Of a stretch of 64,000 nucleotides of DNA, positions 63,927 to 64,000 are shown in pieces. Source of the DNA: Bacteroidales bacterium. GTDB lineage: Bacteria > Bacteroidota > Bacteroidia > Bacteroidales > Muribaculaceae. The translations under genes and the position numbers were made by a program. The stretch lies in the NCBI GenBank assembly GCA_019416285.1, contig DXXM01000005.1:1-64000 (forward strand), given 5' to 3'. The notes beneath the pieces are model-generated. The model was not told the origin of the DNA, ran no database searches, and was given only the letters and a program-made list of their open reading frames with translations. Each line of letters starts with the position of its first letter. The first letter of the stretch is position 1.

Positions 63927-64000
63927 ATGACATGGAGAGTCTTGCGACTGTACTTCGTTTTTTGCCTCCCTTGGTTGCCGGTGTCCATCCGGGCAGCATG
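63927..64000 (+). CDS. Start of a secreted protein, cut by the window end
   Basis: An open frame of 24 codons beginning M-T-W-R-V-L-R-L-Y-F-V-F-C-L-P-W-L-P-V-S-I-R-A-A, which looks like a signal peptide (basic start, hydrophobic core, small residues). It runs off the right edge. The conserved element B lies 166 bp upstream. Too short to assign. Confidence 0.4.
   Translation, partial: MTWRVLRLYFVFCLPWLPVSIRAA

Overview
The window reads as chromosomal DNA of a Bacteroidales bacterium, most likely a gut member of the Muribaculaceae or a close relative. The evidence is direct: start sites are preceded by the Bacteroidetes promoter boxes TAnnTTTG and, in several cases, TTTG 19 to 21 bases further upstream; Shine-Dalgarno sites are weak; secreted proteins are mostly lipoproteins or outer-membrane beta-barrels; and families typical of this order are present (DUF6562/fimbrillin-like lipoproteins, DUF4199, DUF349, SecG next to LptE, GH2 and GH43 enzymes, Gate-domain membrane protein). 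Coding DNA is GC-rich, intergenic DNA AT-rich. No rRNA, tRNA, CRISPR array, transposase or phage gene was recognised.

Layout. 0-8.3 kb (minus strand): cytidine deaminase, low-molecular-weight protein tyrosine phosphatase, an LpxA-type acyltransferase and a complete tripartite RND efflux pump. 8.5-14.6 kb: a fosmidomycin-resistance-type exporter (plus strand), then minus-strand PhoH, two Bacteroidetes-specific envelope proteins, a nitroreductase, and a polyprenol-type glycosyltransferase with DUF4199. 14.8-15.9 kb: a three-gene, overlapping toxin-antitoxin-like operon (HTH-DUF3791, DUF3990 ADP-ribosyltransferase-like protein, small third protein). 16-20.5 kb: LptE, a hypothetical protein, SecG, MsbA-like ABC transporter and an Lrp/AsnC regulator. 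20.6-25.3 kb: a GH2 glycosidase with a convergent overlapping gene, a secreted protein with a sorting-like tail, an orphan antitoxin-like gene. 25.3-30.7 kb: a structured intergenic region, topoisomerase IV subunit A, an outer-membrane DUF3316-like protein and an S41 protease. 30.7-35.7 kb: three fimbrillin-like lipoproteins divergent from a membrane-bound AraC regulator. 35.8-45.6 kb: DnaE, thioredoxin, Gate-domain membrane protein, porin-like protein, ArgC and GltX, with unusual short-repeat arrays between them. 45.7-48.6 kb: Rex with a degenerate FAH-like partner, then an AAA ATPase preceded by five exactly 33-bp-phased repeats. 48.7-54.7 kb: M6 protease, GH43 and DUF1593 enzymes, beta-carbonic anhydrase and a small secreted protein. 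55-64 kb: DUF349 protein, sugar-phosphate transferase, RecQ, NUDIX hydrolase, a repeat-rich spacer, a Rieske-like lipoprotein, SRPBCC protein and PyrE, ending with a second copy of the structured element seen at 25.5 kb and the start of a secreted protein.

Most of the window is housekeeping and envelope biology. The most interesting parts are (1) the DUF3791/DUF3990 operon with a palindrome embedded in its promoter, (2) the helically phased 33-bp repeat array in front of the DUF4143-type ATPase, (3) a hairpin-plus-mini-ORF element present twice with compensatory stem changes, and (4) several families of 7-, 9- and 17-bp tandem repeats and a dispersed inverted-repeat element in the gaps between genes. 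Family names come from recognition of motifs and overall sequence pattern; no database search was possible.
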